This document shows, piece after piece, positions 47,901 through 61,102 of a stretch of DNA of 64,000 bases (the first letter of the stretch is position 1; each line of letters starts with the position of its first letter). Under the pieces are notes generated by a model. The model had not been told where the DNA came from, ran no database searches, and saw only the letters and a list, made by a program, of their open reading frames with translations. Source of the stretch: Mugil cephalus. Taxonomy: Eukaryota > Chordata > Actinopteri > Mugiliformes > Mugilidae. The position numbers and the translations under genes are program-made. The stretch covers positions 20,301,668 to 20,365,667 of the forward strand of contig NC_061777.1 of assembly GCF_022458985.1 (NCBI RefSeq), read 5' to 3'.

Positions 47901-48684
47901 TGAGAAGTACTGCCCCAAACGCACACTCAAATATACTGGAGAGCAGACTTTGGCGTACAGCGTGAAATGTACAGCTATTTTCAAGGTTCGCTGTGAAAGT
48001 TCATTACACCAACGGTGATTTTAGGCAATAAGAAACGCATTAAGATGATGCAAGTAAATTGTCTGAATGAACGCCCACAGCCACATTTAATGCACTAATG
48101 TTATCACCTTCAGACGTGTAATAAGCTACTCTGTTGATAATCATTAACACACCACAGTCCCTTAATATCTTCATCAATACTATTAACATTAAACAGCCAC
48201 TGAATGAACATTTGCTGTGCCTCAACACGTTTGACCTTCCAGTACTCCCTCACTTTTAGCAAGTAAAAGTGTGAAAAGTAAAGCCTAAACAGCTGATATG
48301 GGTTTAAGAACAACTTATCGGGAGATGTCAGCGCTCAGAGAGAAAACAGGATCCGTGTATATCAGACTGAAGGCTGTCTGATAAAGAACTGTACACACCA
48401 TGGATGCAAATGTGTGTAAACTATCCTCAGCTATTCTACAATACTTAAACTTGCCCAACCTTTGCACTATCATCTGTTATCTACTTCCTCTTCCATGTGA
48501 ACTCATATTGAATTGAGGGCACTGCACCATGTTGTGGTGTCTTCAGTGTGCCGCCTCTGGACTGCTATTGTGAGGTTTATAAATTTGCAAATGTCAACCT
48601 TGCAACAAAAGCGCCAAAGGAGGAAACAAAGAGGGCTGAGGGGTCCTCGCTAGTTCCTTTGTCCTTCAACGAAGGGGCTTGCTT

Positions 48685-49788
48685 TTAAGTATTGTTGCTG
48701 ATAGATCCATTGCTCAAGATCGACCCTTTTGTAACCTCTGTGCTGACAGTGGAGAGTGGGACGCTCTCATACCTCTCTGTCACCCCCCAGCAGCGACAGC
48801 TCAACAGGGTGGACTTGAGCTGTTTCTGGAAATTGCTGTTGAGGAAGCCATAGATGATGGGGTTGACGCAGGTGGAGACCATGGCGGTGAGGTGGCAGAA
48901 TGAGAATATGATGTCGTGGCCACAGGACGGGATGGCCTCGTGGTTCCAGTCGAACACGGTGTTGAAGACGTTGAGAGGGAGCCAGGAGAGGGCGAATGCC
49001 ACCACTATGGAAATTAACATGGTGTTGATCCTCGTAGCGCCTTTGTTCTTCTTCTGAGTGTTGTTCCTGCCACGGTCCACCATGTCCTTCCTCCTCCTGA
49101 GGCGCAGATAGATGTGTAAGTAACAGATCATGATGAGGATGACAGGAAGGAAGTACTGGAAGATGAGGAGGGAGGTGGTGTAGGCCCGCCTTTCTTGGAC
49201 CGATGGCCACAGCTCCATACAAACGAGATGCTCGTTGATCGGGTAGGGGACGCTCATGTTTTGGAAAGGGAAGGTGAGCACGGTGTAGGAGAGGAAAGGC
49301 ACTGAGATTAGGCAGGCCACGATCCAGGTGACAGCCACTGCCAAGTAGGACTGGCCCACCATGGGTTTCCATCCAGTCGGATGGACAATGAGCTGGTAGC
49401 GCTCCATGGCGATGAGGACGAGGGAGAAGGTGGAGACAGTAACTGATATGCACTGGATGAAGGGCGTGAGCTTACAGAGGGTGTCTCCTAGGATCCAGTG
49501 GTCCATTAGTGTGTAGATAATCGTGGCCGGCATGCATATAATGCCTATGAGAATGTCAGAGCAAGACAGGTTGACGATAAAGATGTTGGTAACGTTGTGC
49601 ATCTCCTTGTGCCTGGTGATGACGAACACCAGGCAGGAGTTCCCGATGAGACCCACTGCCATGACTGTGCTGTAAGCAACGATCAGGAAAGTGGTGCCAC
49701 CCACTGACAGGCTGCAGTCCTCGGCCAAATCCCACGGTATCTCTCTCCATGAGGCTTGGTTGTGATAGGTGTTGTGCTGCAGCTCCAT
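48685..49788 (-). CDS. npy8r: Neuropeptide Y-family receptor, Y8-type (class A GPCR)
   Basis: An intact single-exon frame of 367 residues, the usual length of Y1-subfamily receptors. Seven hydrophobic segments follow class A order. Hallmarks are D78 in LSCSDIL (TM2), disulfide cysteines C105 and C190, ERY at 129-131 (in place of DRY), HPTGWKP in loop 2, WLP at 269-271, FDWNHEAIP with acidic D280 (the family's ligand-arginine contact), NPIIY at 309-313 and tail cysteines 331/333 for palmitoylation. A glycosylation sequon NMS is at 177. The tail [15 protein letters not shown] is shared by the Y1/Y4/Y8 group. Ligands would be NPY/PYY peptides with Gi coupling. Y8 is favoured over Y4 because it mixes Y1- and Y4-like residues and lies in the FGFR1/8p-type block. 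The a/b suffix is undetermined. Confidence 0.9.
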   Translation of the reverse strand: MELQHNTYHNQASWREIPWDLAEDCSLSVGGTTFLIVAYSTVMAVGLIGNSCLVFVITRHKEMHNVTNIFIVNLSCSDILIGIICMPATIIYTLMDHWILGDTLCKLTPFIQCISVTVSTFSLVLIAMERYQLIVHPTGWKPMVGQSYLAVAVTWIVACLISVPFLSYTVLTFPFQNMSVPYPINEHLVCMELWPSVQERRAYTTSLLIFQYFLPVILIMICYLHIYLRLRRRKDMVDRGRNNTQKKNKGATRINTMLISIVVAFALSWLPLNVFNTVFDWNHEAIPSCGHDIIFSFCHLTAMVSTCVNPIIYGFLNSNFQKQLKSTLLSCRCWGVTERYESVPLSTVSTEVTKGSILSNGSISNNT

Positions 49789-51499
49789 GGTGGTTCTCCT
49801 GGGCTCACTTCAAAGGCGGAGGACTAATTGAACTAATTTGTTTTGTCACACTTTCGCAAATTACTTCAGGAATAATATTTGCAATTTTTACAGTTTCCCC
49901 TCATCCTTAATCCCTGGCAGTCTCTACATCAGTCTTCATTTGCAGCCTATGAAAAAAAAAAAAAAAAAAGATATGAGTATGAGTAACTCGAATGATCCGA
50001 GTGTGTTTTTAAGAAATGTTAAGATATAATGGGGTGGGTTATCATCAAATTCAAAAGTAGCTCCTGCAAAACCTGCGGCCTCAAAAGAAATTGACCCCCG
50101 CTTGCTGAAAAAGCTCATTTCGTCATTAGACTCTTTCATATGAGGACATGTAGCAGACGCTCATTCTCTTGCTGCAGGATAGGATTTTAAATTTGCAGTG
50201 CTTCTGAATGTAATTCCACAAGTGTCTATTTGCATCTGTGATGTGTTTAGTATTCCAATTTCACCTTTGTACATTCTGGCAGAGGGTCCAATATTACAAA
50301 AACTGAACTTTATGAAGGGAATAATTAATGTAGGGATATCATGAGGCAGTGAGAAAATGCACATTTTCTCTCCCCTCGAGTACAGGCTATAAGAAGAAAT
50401 GATGCACGGGTGGAATATCATCAAGAGAACAGCACAGATCCAGATTTAGTCGCATCGCTGTAATGGAATTCTGATTTAAATTTTCATCACAATAACGATA
50501 ATAATCGCGGCTCCGTCAGAGACAATTACTCCCTCTGACTGTTTTCTTCCCTTTTGATAGTGGGAATTTATTCTGTCTCTGCCTATAAAGGAACTGACAC
50601 CTTTCATTGACACTGAACATTCACAGTCGCTTTCCCGGCTCCTAAAGCACATGTGATCCCTGCAATATGTAACAAAATAATGGGTCGAAAAGCGTAACGG
50701 AAACACAATGTCATTACACCAAGAGCATCTAAAGCAGTGAAAATTTTACCAACTGAGATGTTTTGCCCACGGCTCAATTCCCCAGAAATTAGTTTGCAAA
50801 CACAGCTATGCTTAGAGAATTAGATCCTCAGGATTTAAAGGATTTATCATTTTTAATTGAGGAATCCTTAACCATGATAAATGTCGACAGGTGGGACATT
50901 AATTGCTTGTGGCTGTCTCTGTTGTGAGCTATAGTATCCTGTTGGAAATCGTTCTTTCGTCTGTGGTGATTATAATAAAAAGTAGACGACTTAAAATAAA
51001 GGTAAATACCCAGTGACACCTGAATTCCTTTGTGGTGTACAATCTTCTCTGTTTGGGCGTATGGATAAATAATTCCCTGCTGGATGCTAAACCTGGCAGG
51101 ATTTCCTACATATTGCCCACATATAGGCGATCTTGAAGGCTTTGATGCTGAACATTTATGGCAGAATTTGGACACTTAAATCGATGCACTGTCGGAGGAT
51201 TTGAAGCAATGTAACACTTTACAAAATGAGTCATTGCAGAATGCTATTATGAGATTTCATCCGTAATGTGTAAATTATGGTGATTATTTGCAGATTATGA
51301 GGGAGAAAAAGCTTGCAGACAAAAAATTGTTTGTATTTAAGAAACTATAGCTTATGAGGAATTTGTCTGTGAACTGAAGATAATTTATTTTTTCTTCCTA
51401 ACATTAGCTTTGTTCAATCACCTCACTAAGCCACTCTGGCAAGTCACAAAGCAGCTGCATGCAAACATGATTACATACACCATGCATGCGGGCGAAGCA

Positions 51500-52290
51500 C
51501 ACGCGGAGATGAAAAGTGCAACAGCAGGTGCTGCATGCGTGTCCTACCGTCGGTCTCTGCAGCTCTGCTGGATCCACTGTCTGCGTGCAGCTGTGCGCCT
51601 CGGACTTTGTGAGCTCCGGACAGGTAGAAGAGAGACTCCACTCGTCTGCGCTCACTGTTCTCCTGTCCGGGGGAGACCCATCACTCACAGAAAGCGATGC
51701 CTACACCTACAGCATCACATCTATGAACAGCCTAATCAACTGGAAATAATAAGCAAAGTAAATATACCCCAATTTACAGTGATACGGCGGCGGATTCATA
51801 TTCCCAAGGCATGCGACATTAAAAACTATAAGAGGCTATGGAGAGACATTAGTCTGGGAGCGTATTAGAGGTTTGTCGGAGCATGTCATAAAAAATAAAT
51901 AGCTCACCATGTAGTTGAAAATGAAATTACTTACTTTCAGTAAACACACCACTACACAGGGACAAAAGAGTTACAGTCGAGCAAGAAAACACTATAATCT
52001 AATTAACCGTCAGATCAGCTGTGGTTTCTCACCGAATGTGATTTCTTCTGGGACTTCTGGCTCTGCTCCGCATCAGGTGAGACGCGCAGTTTTTGGTCGA
52101 GGGGAAGGTGGGAGGCGTCCTGCCAGGATCACTGATAGGGGCTGGTATCTCTTAAAGCGACCTTATGCCTCAGACTCAGACGGAGATGTGATTGGGAACA
52201 TCTTACATAAGAACTTCTCCGTGGCACGCACGCACGGACGGAGGCGCGTCCACGCGGAAGCAGGCGCGCGTCCAAACAGTGGGGGACAAT
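51500..52290. promoter_or_regulatory. CpG-richer patch upstream of the NPY receptor gene
   Basis: CpG dinucleotides are more frequent here than in the surrounding A/T-rich DNA, most clearly at 52225-52275 (for example GGACGGAGGCGCGTCCACGC). It is 1.7-2.5 kb upstream of the receptor start codon on the receptor's strand. A promoter or noncoding first exon is possible but unproven. Confidence 0.3.
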
Positions 52291-54140
52291 GGGGGAAATT
52301 GAGTTAGGCTATGTGAAATTTGTACCCACGGTCTGCATCACCCACCTGAAGCCCTGCCACGTATTAGTGAGCAACATTAGGTGATTCATTTCGTCTCTCG
52401 TAAAGGGAAATGCTGAGCATCCACATAATGAGGAGACTTTCATATATCACGAATGAGAAATCGGTGTAATATCGCGGTAATATAATAGTCAGATATTATT
52501 CTAGTGCTGTTTAAAAATCCAACTGGGCTTGCTGTATAATGTCTTCTCTATATGCTGTATAATGCTGGTGACATGTATGCAATATCTTGCTGCGTTTTCC
52601 CACACAGAGGCCATTGTAAATGAGGACTACTGTATTATGTGGGCAAGGTTAACCTTGGATAAACACACACTGAGAGAATTCAGAGAATTTAAACAGAGGC
52701 TCCAGTGACTGTCATTGTTCCAAATGTGAAAAGTGCCCAAATCAAACACAACAGACTAAAAGACAAAGAACAGCAATGCAAAAATGAATAAAAATGTTTT
52801 ATTGGTGAATATAGACTGATATGCATGTTTATCAGCAGGTATTCTGGCAAGAACGTGGATTGATTTCTCTGTCATTTCTAAACATCATTAACCTGTGAGA
52901 TGTACATACAGTATATCCAAAACAACCACTCGTGTCATGTTTTCTGCATCTGCAGCGTGTACCTTTTCAATTTTCCCTGTGTAAGGCGAATGGAACATAA
53001 TCATAATTAAAATCCCAGTTTGCAGCCCTCTGCAGCTAACACCTAGAACTATTTTAAACTCATTTTTTGCACCTCCCTTGCTTGTGCAACAGATTGTTAA
53101 CTGCTTCTTCACACAGTCCCCACACACTCCTGTTTCAAGTGGAGGCTGCTTGAGAGAACAGTAATAGCTGTTTGTCTGAGAGGCAGAACGCTGAAATGAC
53201 TTGCCACCGACAACAACAGCTCTGTGGGTGTTTACTTGACACAGAGACAGGGTGTCAAGTCGCTCAAGACGACCGATTCGTACGCAAATTTTGATAGAAA
53301 AGAAGGGGTGCAGGAAAAGGCTTGCTGAACACTGTGATCTGGATTTGGTCCTAATGAGGAACAACTGTGTGTGTATGTGTGTGTCGTACCTCTGGGCTCG
53401 GGCAATCAGCACTACTGTCAGTCACATTCGTATTTTTCTTTGGACGTTGTTTGACAGAAGAGAAGAAAACATTTCCTGGAGCAAATCTTGCCTGTATAGA
53501 CAGCAGAGCTCTATTGTGACATTAAATTGGTTTTTGACAGCCTGTCCGGCCCTTCAATATGATTGATAAGTGACAGATTCATTGAGAGCGAGGAAGTCTG
53601 GCAAGCAAAGCCAGTCCAGCCTGAAAAGGAAGACTTCCCCTCATGGATTGTCCCTAAAACTAACATTACTGTCACAGAGCACATAATCAGACAGAAAGCA
53701 GAGGAGTTAGCTTCTACATTACATGATAATGAACAGACAACATTCTCAAAACATTATTATTGCTGTCACATAATATATTCAAACTGTCTTTGAACACTTA
53801 TTGTATTTGGTACACGGTATCAGCTGTTTAGCATCCCGTCTTGTGTCCATTTACACAATAGAGAATGAAACTGGTTTCAAATATGGCCATATTAGGATTC
53901 AGAGAGAGACTCGTGTAACAGGGGGCATTTATACGAGGGCTTCTTGTGGGAAAATTGTTTGTAATTTTATGTGTGAGTGGAAATGTAAATCAATAAACTA
54001 CTCTGCCCCATTTACAATGAGCTGTTCCCTTGCGGTAGTTCTGCCTATTGGAAGCTACACACTTACTAACACAGAGGAGTATAGTCAGTGTGTAGCCAAT
54101 GTGTTGACAAAAACCTGGTAACTTCACACATTGTTCGGTC

Positions 54141-54142
54141 AA

Positions 54143-54182
<40 letters not shown>

Positions 54183-54183
54183 A
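54141..54183. repeat. (GAAA)10 microsatellite
   Basis: An uninterrupted GAAA tetranucleotide run of about 40 bp. Confidence 0.95.
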
Positions 54184-54989
54184 GCTGTTAGTGTGAAAAA
54201 TAAATATTTTGTTTATCATTTAAATTGACTGAGAAAACAGTCCCATCATCAGCGTAGAAAGAAATATGCTCTTCATTAAAATTTTGCTGGTGTGCTTGTT
54301 GTTGCAAAGTAGAACTTATAATAAAAAGAATCATGGGTGCAAACTGAATTTTAGTTTTATTTATATAAACCATAAAACTAGTATCTGGTGTCGTTGCGAG
54401 TGTAGCACAGATGAAACGAAGTTAGCACCTCTCGAATTAGGAGAATTGTTTACATTCTGTGCACATCAACTGGTTCATTGAGAAGCTGTCGTTGATCTGC
54501 TCCACACAGACAAAGTACGTTATTACAAATTATCTGATCATTGCATTCATTGGAAATTAATGTTTTGCTCAAATGCTCTTTTTCTTGACTTTTTTTCTTC
54601 CCATCAAACTGTTTGATCGTGTGTGAAAGTCAGTCCTGGGCAATTGTTGCATGTAAATGGCTTTCCTTACAATGGAGTGATGATTTAAAGCATTTGTTTG
54701 AATCCTTTGCCAGGCTCAAAGGCATACGTAACCTCTTTTTTTATTCTGAAGACTTCATAGGTTTTTAGATCTTGGTATGATGGCATCACACCCTACAACA
54801 GCAAAGAGAGCAGCACTCTAAATGTCAGAGATTTATATAAGAAATGTTCTACCTGTCACTCCCTAAAGAAGCTCATTGCACTAGCACCTAATCCAGTTTT
54901 AATTTTATAGATATTAGGTGTTATGAACGTAGGGCTATGGCTACTTTTTCCATTTGGCAACTATTGATTTTATTAAAATGATGAAAAGA

Positions 54990-55646
54990 TTATAAAATGG
55001 AATAGAAAACCTTTATTTGTCCCACAGTGGGGAAATTGCAGTTTGCAACAACATGCATAGTGCAGAAAAGTGAAGAATAAAGAGTGGACTGTGTAAAAGA
55101 TAAATAATAAGAGAAAAAGGAGAATAGAATAAACAATATATACAAAAAGTAATGAATTGCAACAAAAAGCATTGACTTGCAAATGGATGTATAACAGATT
55201 TTGCACAAAATACACACACAGTACAGAGTAAGTAGTGAAGTGATGAGAATATTTAAACCTTGAGGGCTAATAATATTGCACATATTATGAGTGTTCCTTG
55301 TGGAGCCTAACAGCAGCAGGAAGGAAAGACCTTCTGTATCGTTCCTTCACACAGGGAGGGAGAACCAGTCTGTCAGCTGCTCCTCAGTGGCGGGAGGGAC
55401 AGAACAGCGTCTGCGAAAATCCACCACCACCTCCTTGGTTTTCCACATGTTGATCAGGAGGTGGTTTTCCTGACACCAGTCCATCATCTCTGATGAGGTC
55501 GACAACTGTAGATTCGTCTGAGCACTTCTGCAGAACACAGCCGTTGGTGTTGTGTCTGAAATCTGCAGTGTACAGGGTGATAACGACGGGGGCCAAGACA
55601 ATCCCTTGGGGGGGGTACCCGTGCTGCTGGAAATTTCATGTGTCAT
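54990..55646 (-). mobile_element. 5'-truncated LINE (L2/CR1/Rex1-like) with reverse-transcriptase fragment
   Basis: On the minus strand a reverse-transcriptase remnant runs from about 55646 to 55347 and includes SPCTLQISDTTPT, then DWCQENHLLINMWKTKEVVV and DFRRRCS. That is the region just after the catalytic motif in L2/CR1-group LINEs; an overlapping frame carries YTADFRHNTNGCVLQKCSD, showing a frameshift. The 3' untranslated part then runs to about 54995 and matches the plus-strand copy at 24565-24710. It ends TTCTATTCCA, a two-unit remnant of the pentanucleotide tail. Confidence 0.8.
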
Positions 55647-58600
55647 TCATTTGAGTACTGTATATCACCTTTATGTTTTTGATATTTGGAGTAATACGTC
55701 AACCACGTTTTACATAACAGTGTATGAGCAATGCAGAAACAATAATCATAGCTTCCCTATTTTACCTGTGACATGTTCATCCATGATCACATCGTAAATA
55801 TACGCAACTTCCATCCAGGAATATGACGACAACAACTGAATTAACTGGAGTCAACTTTATACCTTTTTGAGTTCATTTAAATCAAACAAATGTGGCAGCT
55901 CTGGACAACCATCGAGTCACTCTGATTTATTTTTCTCATTTGTCTCCTTTCCATGTTTTCTAACTCTCCTATTGTTAGCCACTCCTACATAGCACATTTC
56001 CCATCAGTACTCACCTGAACCTTACCCACCCACCTACACACCTGTTTCCACTCGACTCCCTCTGCTTATAACAGCCCATAACACATGCCTCTGCCAGACT
56101 GTCTTTGTGTAATTGGCAGAGCACTTTAGTTATACTAGCCTGTTTTCTCGAAATCAGTTTTTTGATCATCACCTGTTTATATTTGGACTCTATTCCTTCT
56201 GTCTTGTTTGCATAGCCTTGTAAGTCTTCAAACCTCTTGTAAACTATAAGGAAATCCGCCTGTTTTTGGCCTCATGCTCGTGAGTCTTTGTCTGAACGAT
56301 GACACAATCTCCCCCTGCAGTATTACAGCCCATTGCATGAACCAAGTTGAAATGATCCTTGACACCATCACTGCAACACAGTTCTATAAATCCCCTGAAG
56401 CTTTAAATAACCCCAGCTAAGAACAAATGCCACACTGCCGCAGGTAGCCTGGATGACAAACAACTCCCATCAGCTGCACAGATCACATCTGACACAAGCT
56501 CACCCTGATGCTCTTCTCTTAAAATGTGACCTTTGGGTGCAGTACATAAGTACATACTAGTGCGCACAACATACTGTAAAATGCAAGCATTTGTCATCGC
56601 AGCAAAGTAACTGCAAAGTTCAAACAACATTTTCGTATTAAAAATGGAACACATTGATATGTGTGTGTCTGCAAGGTATCAGTCTGCGCCGTCCTTTGGC
56701 TCTATATGAAGCTTTAAAGAGCCTTGTTTTTTTCCGCATCAGGAAAGAAGAAAAACAACTTTATGAAAAATCATTTCATATTAATTCTTAGACTTAATAT
56801 TAATCTGTTTAAATCACACATCTAATGCAAATTTATATGTACATATACAAAGTTTCCCTTATGGAAACACGTCCTTTCCCCCTGCAACTGTGAAGCTCTA
56901 CAACCAAGCCTGATCCCAGTAGACCACAAATATATGAAGACTGTTTCATTCAAATTATTATTTTTGTATTTATTTAAAGTTTTACTTATACATGAAAGAA
57001 TCTTTTATTAACTTAAAAGAAGATTAACTTCATTTAATATCAATGGGTTACGGTACACATTGTTTTAGTAAAAAATGAAACAACCAGCAGCTGCTATGCC
57101 AACAGTCATTTCGCCACTGTTTTCCATTCTTTGCGCCAACCTCATCTAATCTGTGATGTAGCTAATAAATACATGTATGCTTCATTTGGCCATGTTTATT
57201 TATATGCACATACAAGGAATTTGCTCATTGTATTTAACTCATCCAGGTGAGCTCACTTGGAACAGTGGGTAGCCGTGCAAGACATCCTGGAATACGTTCG
57301 TTCCTCAGCCATGTACACAGAGATGACACAAACCAGAAGCCTTATGGTTATAAGCTCTGACTACTAGTCGAAGGTCCTTATACACTACTTTATAAGACTG
57401 CAAATACCAGATTAGTATTGAGCTTCTAGTCCAGTCTTGCACCTTTCACAAAATATCACAATATCATTCCTTTAAATCCAGAAATGGCATCAAATTTTGC
57501 TTTGTTTTCAAGTTACAACCAAAATGGACAATCTGTCATTTTTGAAATTTAGTTTAATTTTACTACATGCAATTTTAAGAATTATCTTCGGTATGGTGGA
57601 ACAAATCGAAAAAATAGAGAATTGATAAACAGAGTAAGAGGGAAGAGAGAGAAATAGACTCTGAGCCTGGGATTGGGGTTTATTAAAACCCAATTGCATT
57701 AGCAGACTGAAAGGTAGAATCAATCCAGTGTGCATTAGTCTGTCTGAACCTCCTCCTTTAATTCATATAAATGTTCTGCATGTCATTTTTGCTTTCTCAA
57801 CCCACAGAAACAGAGATCAGCAGTGCTCAGCTCCAGTCACATCTGAATGCAAGACAGACTATTCTTTTTACTGCTTTGCTTTTGCATCAGTGATCCTCTG
57901 TGTCAGCATATGATTCAGAATTTTCACTAACGTTGTCACTGCGAATAAGATGGTGAATGTCACACCCCCAAAATAGCCCTAATCCCAATAGCAAGAGGTG
58001 AATACAGAGGCAGCATAACAAGATAGGGGCAGGATAGCAAGTTGCTATTGATCGCTCGAAGCCTTGTTCAATATCAGCTCAGATCCAGTGACACATGGCA
58101 GATATGACCACCCACCCACTCAGGTTCTTGGCAACAGTTTAGCTTTATTCCAGTTAATATTTGATCCATCATTAGTCTCTTTCTACGCTGCCTCTTTGCA
58201 AATGCTGGAGTAGAAGGTGGTTACCATGGGTTACTGTATATGGCAATGTATCTGAAGCACACACTCTCTGGAAAGGCACACTGATTACAGCTTTGATAAA
58301 CATAATGCAAATCAAGACATAAAACTACGTCTCTTACATTCCATTTGTGGTGTGGGCAAGCGTGGATGACACGGACGAAACCTCTCCTTTGAGAGCAGCT
58401 GTCCAAGCACAGTCCAGCTGAGCTATCTGGTCCTGTCATGTTGCTGCTTGCAGTCTTGTATAATATTTTCCACTGGGAAATGTCCAGTTTCAAGCCATGT
58501 GTGGGCTGTGTGTGAAAAGAGTCTTGATTCACCCTCTGTCTCAGCAAGAAACTATTAAATTACTACCCAGTTTTTTGGAATCTTTATATCGACAAAATAA

Positions 58601-60194
58601 AGAAACGGTGATGTTATTCCATGTTTTCCTCTTTATTTCAGCACTAACTGATAATGCTTTAATGCTCCAGAGCAGCACATACAGTGGGGAGGCTTAAATA
58701 TTTCAGCAACATTGGTTTTCTCTAACTCCACAGCGTGGAGGGAAAGTCTCAGGCTTTTCTAAAGAAGACAGACCTCAGTGAAAGAAAAAAAAGAAAGAAA
58801 AGCGAAAGAGGCACCGACTAGGGAGTTGGCAATATATCCAAACAATAAATGTCACTATATTCCCATGTCTTTTTAGGTTCCATCGCTGAATGCAGACTAA
58901 AATTAGCAATCACACCTTGGTGTCCAAATGCAGTTCCTCACACAAGATAATTAAGAAGAACAACGGCTACTGAGGCAGAATTGTTCAGATCTCATGGTGG
59001 TTTAAGTGACTCCACACTGTTTATGGAGAGATGTGTATCGCCTACAGTAGCTGCTGCCCTAGGACAGTTGACAGGCTTCATCAAACAGCAAGACTGAAAG
59101 TTGTTGGCTTACTGAATTTTGGTATGGAGGGAAATTGATTGCTCACTTCACAATCACCAAGCAACCCCAGGAAAATTGCACATGTCAAGGCCGCACCTCA
59201 GTCACTTTACAACCATCCTTTCAGGTTATGAATCACAGAGCGGAGAGCACGTGTAACACAGTAGATACAGTTCATTTCACACTGCTCTCATTCCTTTACA
59301 GACTATCCAATTTCATATTCTGACATTTGCTCTTAACACTCTGTCAACAAGATTTCACTTCACCTGTTTACATATAGATTTATTAAGATTTCTCCTCTCA
59401 TACATGAGGCCTAGGATGGATTCACATCCAGTAAGCACACGGGATGTTTTTCAGTCATTCTGTGCATGTCACACGTCCTCTGCCACACTAAGGATGGCAG
59501 GTAGTTGGCATGGAAACCATCTTAGATGGGGTGCAGGCTGAATGAATGGCACCACTGGAGCTCTGCTGTCCCAAACTAATCAGCTGTATTGTCCTTTGGT
59601 TTGCCAGTTTCTCCCCTTATCAGATGCAGCATAAGGGAACCATGCTGTGGATAATGGCTGGTGCATTCACTGTCCAACAGCCTGCCATACTGCAGTATTG
59701 TCAGAGCCCATTGTGCCCACACATGCCTATCCTTACGATACACAGGTTTGGGTGGTCCATAACAGCAGCATATATCTTTCCGTAATTATTTGATTGAAGC
59801 TTAAGTGTCTTAACAGTTTGCAAGATTTGTGTGATGGGGATTCTTATAAAACTCAAGGTCGTGGACTATTTTATGACTTGGTTAGTGCTGCAGCCAGCTC
59901 CACTTTTTCAAGTCTGTTTGCAGTACATAGATTGACAGCTAATTCTGTAAATGCTGCTCACTTTGTTTTCATTTGTTTGTCATTCCTTCCTCTGGCCAAT
60001 GACGCGCCTTCTGCACAGCCTTTTCTTGATGAAAGGAGACGCTCTGCCGCTAATGTACTGGAATGCTGTACTCTCAGTAATGGCCAAAATAGACTCTCTG
60101 TGACCTCCAGTAAAGTCCAACAAAAAACAGGCTTTCAGATGGCCCCACAACAAGAGCACAAACCCAGATAAAATGTATTAATTATTATCTACCG

Positions 60195-60490
60195 GTAATT
60201 ATCCAAAAGGCGTTTAAAGAAAAGCAACTGGAATTGTAGAATTTGTTGAAGACATTTTGCCAGTCATCCGAGTAGCTTCTTCAGTTCTTAGAGACTGGTG
60301 GAACGTTGAAATAGGAAAACTCTGCAGGTAAAACCCATCAGAAACTTGCTTGACTTGTTCGCTTTTCCTTTAACGCCTTTTGGATTACCATGGCCTGGAT
60401 GACTGAGAAATTCTACAAATCAAGTTTTTTTTTTTTTGTTTTTTTTTTACATGCCTTTTGGATTACCATGACCTGGATGACTGATGAACC
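60195..60490. repeat. Interspersed repeat with inverted ends and an internal duplication
   Basis: CCAAAAGGCGTTTAAAGAAA (60207) is nearly the inverse of CTTTAACGCCTTTTGG (60369-60384). The word GCCTTTTGGATTACCATG plus CCTGGATGACTGA occurs twice, near 60377 and 60453, on either side of a T-run. A related copy of its 60240-60345 part lies at 63013-63112. Confidence 0.6.
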
Positions 60491-61054
60491 TTCACAAACA
60501 TACCAGTAATTATGCAACCCTAATCAACAATGTATGAATGTATCAAGTGAATGTGTGTCTATGTGTGATATGCAGTGATATGTGTGAGACGATTTGATGC
60601 CTCATGTTAGAAATTTTATTAGCCAGTTAAAATTACTGTGTTTATTGTGAGGGAACATCTTTACTGTGAAAATGTTCCCTCACAATTTCCAAGAGCCCAA
60701 GGGGATATAATCCCTTGTGTTATTCTCAAAAGTACCAAGCAAGACAATTATATGGAGTCACAGTAAACTGTGTTTGATGCGTGAATATTTGCCTTCAAGA
60801 AAGATGCAACTCTTTTGGATTATAAATTTTTTCACCCAATACAAAAGGCAAAACCCTTCAATTTTCTCAGTGCACTCTGCTGCACTGTATATTGGACTGG
60901 AAAATAGATAAGTGATGGATTACTCCAAGAATGGTGTTGCAAGTGGAAAAAAATCTCTACTCTGGCTGGCAGGAAATTATATATGCAAATGAAAACCTCT
61001 GCAGAAGATGAATGAGACTGTAAAGACCTTAGCAACATTGAAGCCACCAAAAAT

Positions 61055-61056
<2 letters not shown>

Positions 61057-61100
<44 letters not shown>
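61057..61100. repeat. (AC)22 microsatellite
   Basis: An uninterrupted AC dinucleotide run of 44 bp. Confidence 0.97.

Positions 61101-61102
<2 letters not shown>

Larger units (their letters stand above)
39210..48660. other. Intergenic region between gnrh1 and the NPY receptor gene
   Basis: No gene was recognised in about 9.4 kb. Listed contents are a (TG)n tract, the pyrimidine-rich tract, a MITE-like element with an internal (AC)n and a probable old repeat near 44690-44960. Open frames here are short and have no recognised domain. Confidence 0.6.

Noticed and set aside
48767-49453. 228-codon minus-strand open frame
   Set aside because: It is a shifted frame within the NPY receptor coding sequence, His/Pro-rich and without any domain.
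48685-49788. Identification as NPY Y1 or Y4 receptor
   Set aside because: Loop and tail residues mix Y1-like and Y4-like states, and the gene neighbourhood fits the Y8 position; Y4 remains the main alternative.
51410-51868. 152-codon plus-strand open frame
   Set aside because: It overlaps the CpG-richer patch, where stop codons are rarer, and has no recognised motif.
52888-53412. 174-codon minus-strand open frame
   Set aside because: It is the longest unexplained frame, but it has no recognisable domain, no convincing splice context and mixed composition. A chance frame is most likely; protein conservation in relatives would reverse this.
59794-60171. 125-codon plus-strand open frame
   Set aside because: No recognisable domain, no promoter or splice evidence; treated as chance.
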